Assembly: GCA_026400355.1 (NCBI GenBank)
Contig: JAPLPE010000037.1
Span: forward strand, 1-64,000
Length of the DNA: 64,000 nucleotides
Source: Rhodobacterales bacterium
GTDB lineage: Bacteria > Pseudomonadota > Alphaproteobacteria > Rhodobacterales > Rhodobacteraceae
Reading direction: 5' to 3'
Numbering within the stretch: position 1 is the first letter of the stretch; every line of letters starts with the position of its first letter. The notes below the pieces were generated by a model. It was not told the DNA's origin. It saw only the letters and a list, made by a program, of their open reading frames with translations, and searched no databases. The translations under genes and the position numbers were made by a program. Positions 1 through 8,607 of the stretch are shown here, piece by piece.

Positions 1-153
1 AGCCGGATCGAGGCGAAGATGCGCTGCCTCAAAGCCTTCGGTGAGCGCATCGCCGCAAGAGACCCCGACCGCCAGACGGCCGAAATCCAGATACGCGTCG
101 CCCTCATGAACCGCTTCTCAGCCCTCGGAACGGCCGAGATCATTCGTGTGGGG
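1..153 (+). pseudogene. 3' fragment of an IS5-like transposase
   Basis: The frame is open from base 1 and reads like the C-terminal end of a DDE transposase of the IS5 group: 'RIEAKMRCLKAFGERIAARD' followed by 'DRQTAEIQIRVALMNRFSAL'. The pattern of a helix, then GER/GQR, then RDxDRQ, then RVALxN is typical of the last 50 residues of that group. The usual stop after the final 'VG' is absent and the frame runs on into unrelated sequence, so the 3' end of the element looks truncated or diverged. Most of the gene would lie left of the window, so its intactness there is unknown. Bases 154-241 hold no gene that I recognise. Confidence 0.55.
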
Positions 154-241
154 CGTCATGCTCGAGGGGAAAGGGGCTCTCACGCCTCAGGCCTGGGTTA
201 CATAACAACGCCCATCAGCTCCCCCTGGCTTGTTTCGGTGC

Positions 242-1480
242 TTACCGCAGGCTGTTCAGAAGCGTCAGCGTTGCGATCCCAGTTACCGGCAGTCCTGTCT
301 GCGCCTCATAGGCGCTGATTGCCGCCTGTGTCTTTGCCCCGATCACACCATCCGTTCCCTGCGTATCGTAACCCGCTGACGTCAGCCGACGCTGCAATTC
401 CTGCCGATCTGCCAGTGTCATCCCCTGCGCATCAGGCGGAAAATCACCCCGCACCGGGGGACCGCCAATCAACCGGTCTGACAGATGACCCACACCGATC
501 ACATAGCTTTCGGCGTTGTTGTAACGCGTAATGACGGTGAAGTTGCGGAACACCATGAAGGCCGGTCCGGTGGGCCCTGACGGAATGATGATAGACGCAG
601 CGCCATAGTCCGGAACCGCCCGCCCGTTCATGTCTCTGATGCCCATGGCTGCCCAGTCACCTGGACTGCGCGTCGTGCCCCGCCCGGCAAGTCCCGTATT
701 GAAACCAGAAGGCAATTGCACCTCGACGCCCCACGGCTGTCCCTCGGTCCAGCCCGATCGGGAAAGATAGGCCGCGGTCGAAGCCAGCGCGTCCGTCGGG
801 TCGTCCGACCAGATATCCCGCCTCCCGTCACCTCGGAAATCGACAGCAAAACCAAGATAGCTTGTGGGGATAAACTGCGTGTGCCCCATCGCACCTGCCC
901 AGCTTCCGGTCATATTCCCTGGCGTCGTGTCCCCGTTTTGCAAGATCTCAAGGGCAGCCATCAACTGCTGCTCAAAGAACGGCCCCCGCCGCCCCTCATA
1001 GGCCAATGTCGACAGGGCCGAGATCACAGGGACGGTCCCCCGCCTCTCTCCGTAGTAGCTTTCCACACCCCAGACCGCGACAATCACATTGGGCTCAACC
1101 CCGTAACGCGCCGAAATCTCGTTCAGCACAGCCCCATACTGGTTCAGCGCAACCTTTCCCTTGGAAACCCTTTCATCCGAAGCCGTGATAGCAAGGTAAT
1201 CCTGCAGGGACCGGCTGAATTCTGTCTGGTTGCGGTCCTTCTCAATGACCCCCGGCAGAAATCCTGCGTTGCGGAAAGCTGTGTCAAAGGTGTTGGCCGT
1301 TATCCCCTGCGACAGCGCGCGTCTGCGAAACGACACGACCCAGGCATCATAACCGGGGTCGGGAACCATTTGCAGCACTGGATCAGGTCCGCTCGCCGGC
1401 GTGGTGGTTCCGCCCCCCGAACAGGCTGCAAGCATCCCTGCACCAAACCCCAGAAGAACCGCTCGCCGTGATACCTGCAT
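242..1480 (-). CDS. MltB-type lytic murein transglycosylase, lipoprotein
   Basis: This is a 412-residue envelope enzyme that cleaves peptidoglycan glycan strands. The N-terminus has a twin arginine (residues 5-6) and a lipobox LAAC with Cys20, so it is probably a Tat-type exported lipoprotein. The SLT_2 domain follows: 'VWGVESYYG' places the predicted catalytic Glu at residue 140, and 'MGHTQFIPTSY' plus 'DIWSDDPTDALAS' are family signatures. A C-terminal peptidoglycan-binding domain ('RRLTSAGYDTQGTDGVIG') ends the protein. A paralogue with the same architecture lies at 20484-21731. It is divergent from mnmH, with about 100 bp between starts. Length and domain order are normal for the family. 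Confidence 0.9.
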   Translation of the reverse strand: MQVSRRAVLLGFGAGMLAACSGGGTTTPASGPDPVLQMVPDPGYDAWVVSFRRRALSQGITANTFDTAFRNAGFLPGVIEKDRNQTEFSRSLQDYLAITASDERVSKGKVALNQYGAVLNEISARYGVEPNVIVAVWGVESYYGERRGTVPVISALSTLAYEGRRGPFFEQQLMAALEILQNGDTTPGNMTGSWAGAMGHTQFIPTSYLGFAVDFRGDGRRDIWSDDPTDALASTAAYLSRSGWTEGQPWGVEVQLPSGFNTGLAGRGTTRSPGDWAAMGIRDMNGRAVPDYGAASIIIPSGPTGPAFMVFRNFTVITRYNNAESYVIGVGHLSDRLIGGPPVRGDFPPDAQGMTLADRQELQRRLTSAGYDTQGTDGVIGAKTQAAISAYEAQTGLPVTGIATLTLLNSLR

Positions 1481-1584
1481 CCTGACCGCCTACCCATGGA
1501 CCCACGGTGCACCCTAGCTCATCGGCTGGTCAGTGCAACCGCACCCCTTCCCCCCGTACACGCATTGGCGCTACACCGCCCGCC

Positions 1585-2631
1585 ATGACTATCACATTCT
1601 CTACGCTTGGTGCTCTTCTCAACCATGGTTTCGACACCGTGATCGACGTGCGTTCACCCGCCGAGTTTGCCGAAGACCATATTCCCGGCGCGATCAGTCT
1701 GCCCGCGATGTCGAACGAGGAACGCGCCCGCGTCGGCACAATTTACAAACACGAAAGCCCCTTTGCGGCGCGCAAGACCGGCGCGGCAATTGTCGCACGT
1801 AATGTGGCCACCCATTTGGATGGCCCGCTTTCTGACCACGACGGTGGCTGGCGCCCGCTGGTCTATTGCTGGCGCGGAGGCCAGCGCTCCGGGTCAGTGG
1901 CCACCATCCTGTCCCAGATCGGCTGGCGCACCGAAACGATCACCGGCGGTTATCGCAGCTACCGTCGTCTCGTGCAAACGATGCTTTACGAAATGCCGAT
2001 TCAGCATCGCCTCGTCCTGATTGACGGAAATACAGGATCAGCCAAGACCGATGTGCTCCACCGCCTTGCCGCACGCGGACTTCAGGTCATTGACCTCGAA
2101 GGTATGGCGGCTCATCGCGGTTCAATGTTAGGTGGATCCGAGGCCGGCCAACCACGCCAGAAGGCCTTTGAATCCGCACTCGCTGCCGCACTCGCCGCCT
2201 TCGATCCCGCGCACCCCGTTCTGGTCGAAGCCGAAAGCAGCAAGGTCGGCCGGATCAACATTCCCCCTTCCCTTTGGTCTGCCATGTGTGCGGCCCCTCG
2301 GATCGAAATCGCGGCCCCGATCGATGCCCGCACCGCCTACCTGACCAAAGCCTACGCCGACGTAATCGCAGAACCAGCCCGGATCGAAAGGTTGTTCCAA
2401 CCCCTGCGCGCACATCGCGGCCATTCCACGGTTGACGGATGGATCAGCCTGCTACGCGCAGGCAACCACGAAGCCCTCGCCCGCGCCCTGATGACTGACC
2501 ACTACGACGCGGCCTATGCCAAATCGCGCGCTGTTCATCCCCATCAGATACTCGCAACTCTGACGACAGACCGTCTCGATACCGATGGCCAGAACGCACT
2601 CGCCGACGCCATCATGGCCATCGTCGCTTGA
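1585..2631 (+). CDS. mnmH: tRNA 2-selenouridine synthase
   Basis: The 348-residue product converts 2-thiouridine to 2-selenouridine at tRNA wobble positions using selenophosphate. An N-terminal rhodanese domain contains 'DVRSPAEFAEDHIPGA' and the catalytic Cys95 in 'VYCWRGGQRSGS'. A P-loop domain follows at about residue 148, 'GNTGSAKTDVL'; the usual G before the Lys is Ala, a slight departure from the common TGSGKT. I chose the ATG at 1585 because 'MTITFSTLG' begins the rhodanese fold; the longer frame from 1507 adds 26 unlikely residues. The gene ends 35 bp from the end of selD, which supplies its selenium donor, and the two are convergent. Confidence 0.93.
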   Translation: MTITFSTLGALLNHGFDTVIDVRSPAEFAEDHIPGAISLPAMSNEERARVGTIYKHESPFAARKTGAAIVARNVATHLDGPLSDHDGGWRPLVYCWRGGQRSGSVATILSQIGWRTETITGGYRSYRRLVQTMLYEMPIQHRLVLIDGNTGSAKTDVLHRLAARGLQVIDLEGMAAHRGSMLGGSEAGQPRQKAFESALAAALAAFDPAHPVLVEAESSKVGRINIPPSLWSAMCAAPRIEIAAPIDARTAYLTKAYADVIAEPARIERLFQPLRAHRGHSTVDGWISLLRAGNHEALARALMTDHYDAAYAKSRAVHPHQILATLTTDRLDTDGQNALADAIMAIVA

Positions 2632-2666
2632 ACGAGGTCGGATGTCCGAGCGTCCCGCCCGGATCC

Positions 2667-4817
2667 TTAGCGGCAAGTGATCTGAGGTAATCCGGTAACT
2701 ATTCGTCCGATCTGCGCGGCCTGGTATCCTGCGGCTACGAGATTCGCCAGAACGGCGTCCGCTTCCTCCGGCGCGACGGCGGCAAGCAGTCCGCCACACG
2801 TTTGCGGATCGAACAAGAGTTCCCCCCGTGGCCCCGCCGCGCCGTGAACCGCCCCGGCGCTTCCTCTGTTTTCAACCCACAGACTTGACCGCACTCCCGC
2901 GGCAGCAAGATCGACGGCCCCCGGCATTACTGGCATCGCTGCCAGATCAAGTTCTGCTGCCACGCCAGAGGCCTCACACATCCCCGCAAGATGCCCGGCC
3001 AGGCCGAATCCCGTCACATCTGTCATCGCATGCGCCTTTGACAGAATGTGGCTCGCCGTCCCCTGCTCCTGCACCATCACGCGATAGCACCCGACCACCA
3101 CCGCCGCCGATGCAACACCCCGCATCTCCGCCGCCAGAATTGCCCCCGATCCCAACGGTTTTGTCAGCAGCAGCGCATCTCCCGCCTTCGCCCCACCCAA
3201 GGTTACCGGTTCCCGTTCAAGCAATCCTGTGACAGTGAACCCAATCGTCAATTCGTCCCCTGTCGATGTATGCCCCCCGGCAATCGCCGCACCTGCTGCA
3301 CCCAGAACCTCTCCTGCGACAGCCATGATCTCGGCCATTGTGCGCGCCTGCAGTGTCGCGGACAGGCGTGGCAGGATCAGCGACACAAGTACTGCCTGCG
3401 GCAAAGCTCCCATCGCCCAGACATCTCCCAATGCATGCACCGCCGCAATCCGTGTCATTAGCACAGGGTCCGCCGTGACCGTTCTCAGATGATCGGTCGT
3501 GATCACCTGCCGGACACCCCCTGTCCGCAAGATGGCCGCATCATCCCAGGGCAAACGGTCCACATCTCCTCGTTGCATCGTCAGCCCGGCTAAAGCCTCC
3601 GCAAGTACCCCGCGTCCCACCTTGGCACCGCACCCTGCGCAAAGCGGCTGATCGCTCGCTGCATCACGCAACCCCTTTGCGGCAGTCAGCGGCACAAGAG
3701 GCAGGGCCATCGGTGCCAGATCACGAAACCTGGCCATGAAAGACCGATCAATCCTGTCTTTCCAGCGCCACAACACATGTCCTTTGTGTGCAGTGCCCCA
3801 CTTCTCCGCCAATGCAACTTTGCTGCCCAGCGACACCAGCTTCAGGTAATCCTTCTGCGCCTTGTACGTTTGTAGATCGTCAGCACCCTCAAGCGCGACC
3901 CGCAGATTGTCGAATAGGACCGGCGCCTGCCGCACCGCATAGACGCCCGCCTTCGGTCGGGGACTCTCTGCCATATGGGCGCAATCTCCCGCAGCGAAGA
4001 CGACTGGATCGCTTGACCGCAGAAACCTGTCCACCACCACAAACCCGTCCTGCAATGCAAGGCCTGACTTTGCCAACCACCCCTGCGCCAGTGCCCCCGC
4101 CGCGCCAACAACGAACGCCGCCGCGACTGTCCGCCCGTCCCCGAGAGATACACCATCGGCGCGAACCTCGGTCACCTCGACGCCTTCGATCAGCCCAATC
4201 CTTGCGTCCCGCATCACATCTCGCGCCATGCGCTCACCAATCGGTGTCATCATGGCCAGCGCCGTGTTTTGCTCGACGATCGTAACCCGCCGCCTGGTTC
4301 CCCTCAGCGCATACGCCATAGCCAAAGCAAGCTCCACGCCCGCCACGCCGCCACCGATCACCGCCACATCGCCAGAATGAGCCGCGACAAACTTGGCCCA
4401 ACGCTGCGCAAAGACGCCCAAAGGCTTGGCCGGCACGCCATTAACGGCAAATCCGGGCAGATCCGGCATCTCTGACGTGATGCCGATATCAATCGACAAC
4501 ACGTCAAACGCGATTGGCGGTCGTCCAGCCACCGTCACCGTCCTTGCCTCAAGATCGATTCCCGTTGCCGCGCCAAGGACTAGCCGCGCTTCCGCGAACC
4601 GGGCCAGCCGCACAAGATCGATCTCGAGTTCAGCCTGCGTATAGTGCCCTGCGACAAATCCCGGTAACATCCCCGAATAGGCCGCTACCGGAGATGGGTC
4701 GATCACTGTGACTCGCACCCCGGCAAGAGCCCGCATGCCCCACCGTTTCAGGATCAGCGCGTGCGTATGCCCGCCACCTATCAGCACAAGGTCTTGGGTA
4801 AGGGGTAGTCTCTGCAT
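2667..4817 (-). CDS. selD: Selenide, water dikinase fused to an NDH-like flavin oxidoreductase
   Basis: The 716-residue protein has two parts. Residues 1 to about 380 are a pyridine nucleotide-disulfide oxidoreductase module with an FAD motif 'VLIGGGHTHALIL', an NAD motif 'VAVIGGGVAGVELALAMAY' and 'VVFAAGDCAH'. The remainder is SelD, which makes selenophosphate from selenide and ATP: 'CAGCGAKVGRGVLAEAL' supplies the catalytic Cys396 and Lys399 (E. coli C17/K20), so this is the Cys form and not a selenoprotein. Further family motifs are 'AGGHTSTGDELTIGFTVTG' and 'DVTGFGLAGHL'. Such fusions are known. The N-terminal module might reduce a selenium species, but that is inference. It converges with mnmH. 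Confidence 0.92.
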   Translation of the reverse strand: MQRLPLTQDLVLIGGGHTHALILKRWGMRALAGVRVTVIDPSPVAAYSGMLPGFVAGHYTQAELEIDLVRLARFAEARLVLGAATGIDLEARTVTVAGRPPIAFDVLSIDIGITSEMPDLPGFAVNGVPAKPLGVFAQRWAKFVAAHSGDVAVIGGGVAGVELALAMAYALRGTRRRVTIVEQNTALAMMTPIGERMARDVMRDARIGLIEGVEVTEVRADGVSLGDGRTVAAAFVVGAAGALAQGWLAKSGLALQDGFVVVDRFLRSSDPVVFAAGDCAHMAESPRPKAGVYAVRQAPVLFDNLRVALEGADDLQTYKAQKDYLKLVSLGSKVALAEKWGTAHKGHVLWRWKDRIDRSFMARFRDLAPMALPLVPLTAAKGLRDAASDQPLCAGCGAKVGRGVLAEALAGLTMQRGDVDRLPWDDAAILRTGGVRQVITTDHLRTVTADPVLMTRIAAVHALGDVWAMGALPQAVLVSLILPRLSATLQARTMAEIMAVAGEVLGAAGAAIAGGHTSTGDELTIGFTVTGLLEREPVTLGGAKAGDALLLTKPLGSGAILAAEMRGVASAAVVVGCYRVMVQEQGTASHILSKAHAMTDVTGFGLAGHLAGMCEASGVAAELDLAAMPVMPGAVDLAAAGVRSSLWVENRGSAGAVHGAAGPRGELLFDPQTCGGLLAAVAPEEADAVLANLVAAGYQAAQIGRIVTGLPQITCR

Positions 4818-4873
4818 GCCGACTGCATAATCCTTCCGTTTGGCTGATGGAATTGCTTAACGGTCGCAACCCA

Positions 4874-5770
4874 CTATGCCACGAGCGGCAGCAATCCTTC
4901 AGCCAGCAGATCCCAGACCCTCCTGATGCGCGGCGTACCCCGCATCGCCTCGTGCGCGGTCAGCCAGACCGGCAGCACGGGAAGAGGAAACCCCAATGCA
5001 AGTTCCTGCACCAACGGATCCGCTGCGCCTAAGTTGCGCTGAACGAATCCGATGCCACATCCGGCACGGATCAACTGCCAGTAGGCGATACTGTCATCGC
5101 ACCGCATCTTGAAGAAGTCGCGTCCGAGATCGAAGCCCACTTGCCGGAACGCTTCCTCGATCAGTCGGCTCTGGTCGAAACCGATCACATCATGGACCAG
5201 CAGGTCAGTCGCTACCTGTGGCGTGCCCCGTCGGTCAAGATAGGACTTCGCAGCGAATACACCTAAGGGCAAGTCGCCCAGATGTCGCGTCACAAGGTCA
5301 AGCTGCGTGGGACGATACATCCGCACGGCAATATCTGCCTCCCGGTAAAGCAAGTTCGTCGTGCTATCATCAGGGACCAATTCAAGGGCGATCTGCGGTT
5401 CCGCCTGTCGGATGCTGGCAAGGATCGTCGGCAACTGAAACACGCTCATCGCGACGCTCGAGGTGATCCGAACCGTTCCTTCTAGACGCTCTGCCCGACC
5501 TGCGGCGGTCAGGGCGATTTGCCCCATCGCATCTCGCATTGCCCGCGCTGGTCCAAGAATCGCTGCACCTGTCTCGGTCAGGCTCAGTCCCCGAGCCTTT
5601 CGATGAAACAGGTCCGCGCCAAGCTGTTCTTCTATCGCGCGGATCTGGCGGCCCAGAGTTGGCTGGCTCGCGTTCAACTGCCGCGCCGCAGCCGACAGGC
5701 TCCCCGTTTCGGCCACGGCAAGGAAGGCCTGAACCAGCGACCAGTCAAGATGGAAAAGCCTGCGCTCCAT
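4874..5770 (-). CDS. LysR-family transcriptional regulator
   Basis: The 298-residue protein begins with a winged helix-turn-helix ('FLAVAETGSLSAAARQLN', 'SQPTLGRQIRAIEEQLGADL') and continues with a periplasmic-binding-protein-like effector domain. It is divergent from the SDR gene at 5864, with 93 bp between starts. That arrangement usually means that the regulator controls the neighbour and itself, but no effector can be read from the sequence. Length is normal for the family. Confidence 0.88.
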   Translation of the reverse strand: MERRLFHLDWSLVQAFLAVAETGSLSAAARQLNASQPTLGRQIRAIEEQLGADLFHRKARGLSLTETGAAILGPARAMRDAMGQIALTAAGRAERLEGTVRITSSVAMSVFQLPTILASIRQAEPQIALELVPDDSTTNLLYREADIAVRMYRPTQLDLVTRHLGDLPLGVFAAKSYLDRRGTPQVATDLLVHDVIGFDQSRLIEEAFRQVGFDLGRDFFKMRCDDSIAYWQLIRAGCGIGFVQRNLGAADPLVQELALGFPLPVLPVWLTAHEAMRGTPRIRRVWDLLAEGLLPLVA

Positions 5771-5772
5771 TC

Positions 5773-5804
5773 ATTCATGAATACATGCCCTGCATATCCG
5801 TGCA
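5773..5804. promoter_or_regulatory. Palindromes in the LysR/SDR divergent promoter region
   Basis: Three short symmetric elements lie just upstream of the LysR start: the perfect palindrome ATTCATGAAT (5773-5782), ATGCCCTGCAT (5785-5795) and TGCATATCCGTGCA (5791-5804, TGCA arms around six bases). LysR regulators typically bind T-N11-A palindromes in such divergent intervals. None of these fits T-N11-A exactly, so the assignment is tentative. Confidence 0.35.
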
Positions 5805-5863
5805 ATTTCTTTGTGGCACGGCAAGGCGCATAATCGGGCCATCATCCAGACAGGAGACTGAAC

Positions 5864-6769
5864 ATGACCGGAACCGTCCTGATCCTCGGCCCCTCGGGCA
5901 AGATCGGCACCCACGCAGCCTGCGCCTTTGCCGCCGCCGGCTGGACCGTCCGCCCCTACAAACGCGGCACCGACATGACAGCTGCTGCGATGGGTGCTGA
6001 CGTGATCGTCAACGGGCTTAACCCGCCTCGCTACCACGACTGGGCGAACCTCATCCCCCAGATCACGGCCCAGGTTATCGCCGCAGCCAAAGCGAGCGGT
6101 GCCACGGTGATCATCCCGGGCAACGTCTACAACTTCGGCTCCAAAGGTGGCGAATGGTCCGAAACCACCCCGCAGCGCCCGGTAAGCCGCAAGGGCCAGA
6201 TCCGTGCGGACATGGAGCGCGCTTATGCCGCCTCGGGCGTGCAGACGATCGTCCTTCGGGCGGGGAACTTCATTGATCCGGATCAGAATGACGACATCAT
6301 GAGCCTTGTAATGATGCGAGATATCCGAAAGGGCAAGATCACCAGTGGTGGCGACCCGGACGCGATGCAGGCCTATTGCTACCTGCCAGACTGGGCCCGT
6401 GCCGCCTTGGCTCTTGCTGAAATGCGTGCAGATCTGGCCATCTTTGAAGATATTCCGTTCCCGGGCCACTCCTTCACCGTCAACGAACTCCGCGCCACGG
6501 TTGAAAAGGCGCTGGATCGGCCGGTAAGGCTCACTCTCTTGCCGTGGACATTGATGCGCCTTCTATCGCCAGTCTGGGAACTCGCCCGCGAAATGGCAGA
6601 GATGCGCTACCTCTGGTCTACCTCGCACACGCTTTCTGCTGCAAAGTTCAACCGTCTTTTGCCTGATTTCTGCCCGACGCCGCTGGGACAGGTGATGCTC
6701 GCCGGGTTACCTGCGGATATCCACCCAGACAAGGTGGTGCGGCCCGGCCAGAAGCCCGTCCTCGCCTAG
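5864..6769 (+). CDS. NAD(P)-dependent epimerase/dehydratase-like protein (atypical SDR)
   Basis: The 301-residue product is a Rossmann-fold protein with an N-terminal nucleotide-binding loop 'VLILGPSGKIGTHAACAFA' and a later 'VIIPGNVYNFG', as in NmrA-like and extended SDR proteins. The classical YxxxK pair is not obvious, so a redox reaction is not assured. It is divergent from a LysR regulator and may be its target. Its 3' end overlaps the convergent gene 6707-7909 by 63 bp. The substrate is unknown. Confidence 0.75.
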   Translation: MTGTVLILGPSGKIGTHAACAFAAAGWTVRPYKRGTDMTAAAMGADVIVNGLNPPRYHDWANLIPQITAQVIAAAKASGATVIIPGNVYNFGSKGGEWSETTPQRPVSRKGQIRADMERAYAASGVQTIVLRAGNFIDPDQNDDIMSLVMMRDIRKGKITSGGDPDAMQAYCYLPDWARAALALAEMRADLAIFEDIPFPGHSFTVNELRATVEKALDRPVRLTLLPWTLMRLLSPVWELAREMAEMRYLWSTSHTLSAAKFNRLLPDFCPTPLGQVMLAGLPADIHPDKVVRPGQKPVLA

Positions 6770-7909
6770 GATCGCTGCTTTCGGATCGTCCGGTGCTGGC
6801 CAGAAGACGCCTGCGCCGGTCACTTCCCAAAGGACAGACGGCAAAACGTAGCTCACCCGTAGGTTGCCGGGTCGCCCATCCGGCCAGTCCGCGGTGTCCA
6901 GAGCCGGATCGCCGTATTGCTCAGGGTCAGCCGCTGCTTTTCCGCCTGCACTCTCTGGAAGGGGATCCTGCAGACGAGGATCTGTCAAGAGACCGGCCAT
7001 CGCTCCCCTGAACCCGTCCCCGTCCTCCGGATCAAGGTTGGCATTACCTGTCAGGATGAATGCCGCTCCCGGATCACTACCGAAGGTACCATCCAGGACG
7101 CTCCGCCAGAGCAGCACTTCATCTCGGTTGCGTAGGCCATTGAGATCCTCAGGACCGTCAAAGACAGGGGGTGTTGCTGACCAAACAAGAAGGCTGATCG
7201 TCCCTTCAGGTGCGTCAACTGGTACTATCCAGTGAACCGTCGACGATAGCCTTTGCACCGCTTGCGCCTCGGGCGAAGGAAAGGCCCGACCGTCGCGCGT
7301 TGGCAAGGTCGCGCCCGGAAGATCCTTCCACAAGACTGCGCTCAAGTCGGTCACGGCCCCTATCGGCCAGCGCGAGAGAACCGCCACGCCGCCCTGACCC
7401 GCGAAGCGCCCATACCCTTGCGCATCGCGGCCCTCGCCCGTTTGGCCGTTCCCATCCATGTCGAGTCCCGTCGCCATCCCGGCATTCGGCATGGACGCAT
7501 AGACATAGGGAAAGTCCTGCCCCGCGTCACGAAAACCCTTCGCGAGAGCTGAAAGTGCTGCCAGATCAGCGTCGTAGTCCAGATCCGTCAGGACAAGCAC
7601 ATCAGGCGCTGACGACGCCACCACCGTAGTCACAGCGACGATCTGCGGATCATCTCCCGATAGAACATCCTGCAACAGCTGCCCTGGTCCCTGACGGCTC
7701 AATGGCGCGGCCCAAGTTGCAACGCGGAGCTCTTCCGCAAAGGCGGCACCAGCCGTCATCAAAAGGAAAAGGCTCAGGCCGCCTGCAAACGTTCCGACTT
7801 TGAACTTGCGCGGGCGCGCTGGGCCGTGATCATCTGCGCCACCCGGCTCAGGGCGATGCCGCGCATCAGAAGTGTGGCCGGCAGAAACGCCCATGCGGTC
7901 ATCGTCCAT
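6707..7909 (-). CDS. Exported endonuclease/exonuclease/phosphatase-family protein
   Basis: The core resembles the EEP (DNase I-like) fold: 'LRVATWAAPLSRQGPGQLL' at the start of the mature part, 'PDVLVLTDLDYDADLAALSAL', 'GQGGVAVLSRWPI', and 'FILTGNANLDPEDGDGFRGA', where the usual G-D-x-N is G-N-A-N. The start is uncertain. A convincing signal peptide ('RPRKFKVGTFAGGLSLFLL' then 'MTAGAAFAEE') is encoded partly inside the upstream gene. Only ATG 7909 or 7894 gives it whole, which forces a 120-135 bp overlap; TTG 7762 or ATG 7759 would remove the charged n-region. Substrate unknown; it could be a phosphatase or nuclease. Confidence 0.7.
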   Translation of the reverse strand: MDDDRMGVSAGHTSDARHRPEPGGADDHGPARPRKFKVGTFAGGLSLFLLMTAGAAFAEELRVATWAAPLSRQGPGQLLQDVLSGDDPQIVAVTTVVASSAPDVLVLTDLDYDADLAALSALAKGFRDAGQDFPYVYASMPNAGMATGLDMDGNGQTGEGRDAQGYGRFAGQGGVAVLSRWPIGAVTDLSAVLWKDLPGATLPTRDGRAFPSPEAQAVQRLSSTVHWIVPVDAPEGTISLLVWSATPPVFDGPEDLNGLRNRDEVLLWRSVLDGTFGSDPGAAFILTGNANLDPEDGDGFRGAMAGLLTDPRLQDPLPESAGGKAAADPEQYGDPALDTADWPDGRPGNLRVSYVLPSVLWEVTGAGVFWPAPDDPKAAILGEDGLLAGPHHLVWVDIRR

Positions 7910-8607
7910 ATCAGCGTGTAGGGATCGGCCAGAGAGACCGGATCCAGCAGATCGGACGCGAGCTTCACGACTGCCGGGATCATGAATGGCAGCAGAAACC
8001 CTAAGATAAGGTTAATCTGACCGTCCCGGTTCAGACGCTCCACCACATCGCCGCCCGCTGTCGGGTCAAACGTTGGCATGTTGACCCAGACGTTGAACGC
8101 GCCGTCCCGGGCAGGCCAGCCTCCCAGCCGCACGACAAGGATAAAGGCTGCCAGCATGGCCAGCGACATAAGGTAACTTATGCCCGCAGCGGACCGCACA
8201 TTGGCGATCAGTTCAGGGTCCACGCCCTTTGGCAGCATCAGGACCACAAGACGCACTGGCGAATAGGGAAAATCGATCAGCTCACCCACCCGCGTCCCGA
8301 TCGCGTCAAAGAACCGGGTCAGCGTAGTCGGTTGCACATGCCCGCGCAGGATCATCGACAGCGAATAGATGATGATGAAAAGGGCGATAAAGCGTAGCCG
8401 GTTGAAAGGTGGCGCATCGCGGAACTCGACAAGGCTGGGCGAAGACGAGTTGTATTCGATGAAGGTAAAGACTGCGGCAATCAGCACGAACAGCAACACG
8501 ATCTGAGTCGAATCCCGCGGCGTTCCGGGTACGAGTACAAATGGCGTTGCCATCAGACACACCACAAGCGCCGCGCGCAGGATTGCTCCTGTCATCCGCG
8601 AAATCAT
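7774..8607 (-). CDS. Conserved polytopic membrane protein of unknown function
   Basis: The predicted product has 277 residues from ATG 8607 ('MISRMTGAILRAALVVCLMA'), preceded by a purine-rich stretch. A longer in-frame start at 8736 adds 43 polar residues and is less likely. It carries about six hydrophobic segments, for example 'IVLLFVLIAAVFTFIEY', 'RLRFIALFIIIYSLSMIL', 'SLAMLAAFILVVRLGGW' and 'LILGFLLPFMIPAVVKL'. No catalytic motif is visible. It lies directly upstream of the EEP-family gene and probably shares its transcript. Confidence 0.75.
   Translation of the reverse strand: MISRMTGAILRAALVVCLMATPFVLVPGTPRDSTQIVLLFVLIAAVFTFIEYNSSSPSLVEFRDAPPFNRLRFIALFIIIYSLSMILRGHVQPTTLTRFFDAIGTRVGELIDFPYSPVRLVVLMLPKGVDPELIANVRSAAGISYLMSLAMLAAFILVVRLGGWPARDGAFNVWVNMPTFDPTAGGDVVERLNRDGQINLILGFLLPFMIPAVVKLASDLLDPVSLADPYTLIWTMTAWAFLPATLLMRGIALSRVAQMITAQRARASSKSERLQAA

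Noticed and set aside
716-1471. Plus-strand frame opposite the first lytic transglycosylase
   Set aside because: The minus strand carries lipobox, catalytic Glu and peptidoglycan-binding domain; the plus frame is an antisense shadow.
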